61,820 bases of DNA from an uncultured Acidimicrobiales bacterium. Its GTDB lineage: Bacteria; Actinomycetota; Acidimicrobiia; Acidimicrobiales; SZUA-35. The DNA lies in contig CALEWY010000041.1 in NCBI GenBank assembly GCA_937925335.1, forward strand, positions 1-61,820, written 5' to 3'. The notes beneath the pieces are model-generated. The model did no database searches. It was not told where the DNA came from and saw only the letters and a list, made by a program, of their open reading frames with translations. The position numbers were made by a program, and so were the translations under genes. This document shows, piece by piece, positions 59,831 to 61,820 of the stretch (position 1 is its first letter; each line of letters opens with the position of its first letter).

Positions 59831-61236
59831 GCCAGCACCCCACTCCTGACATGCCCGACGTCGACGATCAGATCCGCTCGACCTTCAACGCACAGCTTCA
59901 ATCCGAGCAAGCCCGCCTCGCAAACGGCGCCGTCGGCACAACCACCTGCGCCCCGGCGCCAACACGCCGGCCACTCGGAGCCTTCGCCTTGGCGGCGGTT
60001 CTCCTCGCTGTCGTCGTCGGCGGCATCGTGGCACTCCGGCCAAATGATGGCTCCGGAACGATCGATGCGGTCGAGACACCAAGCACCACAGCAACCACCA
60101 TCGTGTCGACCACGTCCGACTCTGATTCCAACGGCGGTGATTCAAACGACGGCGACTCAAACGACGGCGACTCAAACGACGGTGATTCAAACGAGGGCGT
60201 GGCCGCACCGTCGACGACCTTCGCCCCGCCAGACGTCGAACCCGACTTCAGCCAATCGACCGAAGGCGCCATCACCACGACGACCACCGTTGACAGCGCT
60301 CCGGTTGCCGAGCCCGATGGCTACAACCACGCCAACGGCTACGCGGTCGCAGAGATCAGCACCGGAGTTGAGGATGGAGCGATCGTTGCGATCGATGTCG
60401 AGACGGGCGAGATCGCTCGAAGGTTCCTCGAATGGAACGCGCTCGAGTCCCAGGTCTCACCGCTTGAACTGCATCCGGATGGGCGCTCAGTCTTCTACTC
60501 ACGCCAGTCCGACGACTTCTGGTTGAGCTGTTCGACGGCTCAACCGTTGATCTGGTGGCTCGGGCTCCGAGCCGACGGGGTCGAGGACCTGATCGGCCCC
60601 GGTCGGTCACCGTCGGTTTCTCCGGACGGATCAGAGCTGGCCTATCTCCGAGCATCGGGGTGCATCGCTGATCCGGATAATCCCGATTGGGTGGTGGCCC
60701 CGATGGACACGATCGTCATCGTCGATCTCCGCTCAGGCATCGAGCGGTCTTTCACAGTCGACGACATCACTGATCAGACCTACACCTACAGCGCTGAGGT
60801 GCTCGAGAACGAACTCGGCGGTGTGTTCTGGCTCGACGACGCAACGATCGCAACCGATGGTGCCGTCTACGACGCCGGCACGTTTGCGACCCAACCTGTG
60901 CCTCTTGGGATCGCCGACCTTGACCTCTCCCACTCTGGGTTCGTCAGCCGGGTCCATGCTGCCAGTCCAACGTCGATTCTCGTTTCGAGGCAGATGGGCG
61001 ATGGCTTCGGATTCTTCGGCAACCTCACCAGAATCGACCTCGCTTCTGGCGCCTCAACATCGCTCGGCCAGTACGACGCCGGAGGCGACGAAGACGAAGT
61101 TCCGCTCCCATCAAACCTCGTCGATGTCGACCAGACCGGACGTGCCATCATCGGCTTCAGCATCACCGACGGGGTCGTCGCAGATGGTCAGCCACTGGCG
61201 ATCGATCCGAGAGTTGTTGGTTCGATCACCTGGTGA
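59827..61236 (+). CDS. Single-pass membrane protein with exterior propeller-like domain
   Basis: 469 residues. A cytoplasmic part of about 52 residues (VDDQIRSTFNAQLQSEQARL) precedes one membrane helix (about 55-75, ALAAVLLAVVVGGIVAL), a Ser/Asp/Asn-Gly linker with four to five DSNDG/DSNGG repeats (about 98-120, from tandem 12-bp units in the DNA), and a strand-rich outer region with WWLGLRADGVEDL and blocks like FSQSTEGA. Coupled to the preceding sigma gene, it is probably its membrane-bound anti-sigma-like or sensor partner, but no zinc ASD motif is seen. Confidence 0.78.
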   Translation: MSQHPTPDMPDVDDQIRSTFNAQLQSEQARLANGAVGTTTCAPAPTRRPLGAFALAAVLLAVVVGGIVALRPNDGSGTIDAVETPSTTATTIVSTTSDSDSNGGDSNDGDSNDGDSNDGDSNEGVAAPSTTFAPPDVEPDFSQSTEGAITTTTTVDSAPVAEPDGYNHANGYAVAEISTGVEDGAIVAIDVETGEIARRFLEWNALESQVSPLELHPDGRSVFYSRQSDDFWLSCSTAQPLIWWLGLRADGVEDLIGPGRSPSVSPDGSELAYLRASGCIADPDNPDWVVAPMDTIVIVDLRSGIERSFTVDDITDQTYTYSAEVLENELGGVFWLDDATIATDGAVYDAGTFATQPVPLGIADLDLSHSGFVSRVHAASPTSILVSRQMGDGFGFFGNLTRIDLASGASTSLGQYDAGGDEDEVPLPSNLVDVDQTGRAIIGFSITDGVVADGQPLAIDPRVVGSITW

Positions 61237-61338
61237 CGCACTCCGAAGCTGGCGAAGGGTGCCTCACGGCGGGTGATGAGCCTGCTAGATCTAAGAGACC
61301 AATCTTCTTCAGTTCGGCCCTCAGGGGCCGATGGGATC

Positions 61339-61820
61339 ATGATGAATTCTCGACTCGCTCTCCCCGGACTCGTCACCGGTGTCCTCGGCCTTGCCGCTGG
61401 ACTCGTTGCGTTCTTCGTTGAAGAACCTGTCTTCGGCGCGGTCGCAGGCCTCTTGGCCCTCGCCGCTGGTGTGTCGGGCCTCCGACTCGGTCAGCAACTC
61501 TCAGAGCAGGCCGCTGTGCAGCGTCTCGTTGAAGACGAGCTCCGGGCCGTGCGTTCTGAAGCTGAAGAGAAGGAAGAGAACCTCCGAGCTGAACTCGAAG
61601 CCGTCGCCGGCACCGAGGAAGACGAAGTTCTCAACTCTCAGACGATCGAAATGCTCACCGACCCGTCCACCGGGTTGTTCAGCGAGAGCTTCTTCAACGT
61701 TGCTCTCGAATCACGCATCGCAGCTGCTCGACGCCACTTGCGTCCCGTGGCCGTCGTGCTCCTCGAAGTCGTGTCGGGCCTGCCCGACGGCGAACCACAA
61801 GAGGCCGACGCCGAAATCGT
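61339..61820 (+). CDS. GGDEF-type membrane signalling protein (partial)
   Basis: Truncated at the right edge; about 160 residues are visible. ATG at 61339. Two membrane helices (LALPGLVTGVLGLAAGLVAFF and PVFGAVAGLLALAAGVSGL) are followed by a coiled-coil linker (LVEDELRAVRSEAEEKEENLRAELEAV) and then LTDPSTGLFSESFFNVALESRIAAARRHLRPVAVVLLEV, the start of a GGDEF (diguanylate cyclase) fold. The active-site loop lies outside the window, so activity cannot be judged. Confidence 0.75.
   Translation, partial: MMNSRLALPGLVTGVLGLAAGLVAFFVEEPVFGAVAGLLALAAGVSGLRLGQQLSEQAAVQRLVEDELRAVRSEAEEKEENLRAELEAVAGTEEDEVLNSQTIEMLTDPSTGLFSESFFNVALESRIAAARRHLRPVAVVLLEVVSGLPDGEPQEADAEI

Overview
The window is ordinary-density chromosome from a GC-rich actinobacterium. 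A WhiB regulator, an OmpR-family GlnR-like regulator, a paired Get3/ArsA-like ATPase locus, SigE-type ECF sigma factors and a Tad pilus operon with an actinobacterial DUF4244 pilin all point that way. The style of the proteins (DUF3179, DUF4214, ethylmalonyl-CoA mutase, many acidic secreted proteins) suggests the class Acidimicrobiia, for example an Ilumatobacter-like organism. The phylum is well supported; the class is inference. No phage, insertion sequence, integrase or cas gene was seen.

Layout. 1-3562: leftward Tad operon (tadZ-tadA-tadB-tadC-pilin-TadE-like), cut by the window edge. 3722-3817: tRNA-Sec. 3979-13197: POLLUX/CASTOR-type channel, primary-type sigma factor, small conserved proteins, a VanY-type peptidase and NAD synthetase. 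13198-14749: hairpins, a secreted repeat protein and a repeat cluster. 14750-17980: a nitrogen locus with GSII, GSI and a GlnR-like regulator. 18277-26592: GH3 glycosidase, envelope proteins and a membrane-anchored Hsp70-like protein. 26643-34505: glutamate dehydrogenase, seryl-tRNA synthetase, RidA with a short molybdo-flavoenzyme-like fusion, and the iron-sulfur proteins ErpA and Mrp. 34506-36707: a DUF4214 secreted protein between unusual repeat arrays. 36708-39365: an ECF sigma/anti-sigma pair flanked by two TM-helix-repeat membrane proteins. 39540-43798: degenerate beta-lactamase-fold protein, FxsA and selA-selB. 43833-48575: WhiB, NfeD, two ArsA/Get3-like ATPases, STAS and receiver proteins. 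48629-48705: tRNA-Pro. 48797-57011: small proteins, asd/lysC, cyclophilin, 3-hydroxyacyl-CoA dehydrogenase and Aat. 57013-61820: ethylmalonyl-CoA mutase, a SigE-type sigma with a membrane partner, and the start of a GGDEF-like protein.

How the genes work together. selC, selA, selB and serS supply most of a selenocysteine-insertion pathway (selD is not in the window). glnII, glnA, a glnR-like gene and gdhA handle ammonium assimilation. asd and lysC start aspartate-family amino-acid synthesis. Hydroxyacyl-CoA dehydrogenase and ethylmalonyl-CoA mutase suggest C4/C2 acyl-CoA assimilation.

The least ordinary parts are in the non-coding DNA. A CRISPR-like but probably REP/MITE-type array (34526-34773) has exact 35-nt variable segments, and one related unit with its repeat inverted lies on the far side of the DUF4214 gene. 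A 540-bp intergenic mosaic (36284-36662) carries three hairpins with a shared GGAGGGA(A)GT loop. A 30-bp perfect-armed dyad (37460-37489) lies between an ECF sigma gene and a membrane-protein gene. The channel gene at 3979-5871 also appears to lack a normal start codon for a conserved N-terminus.
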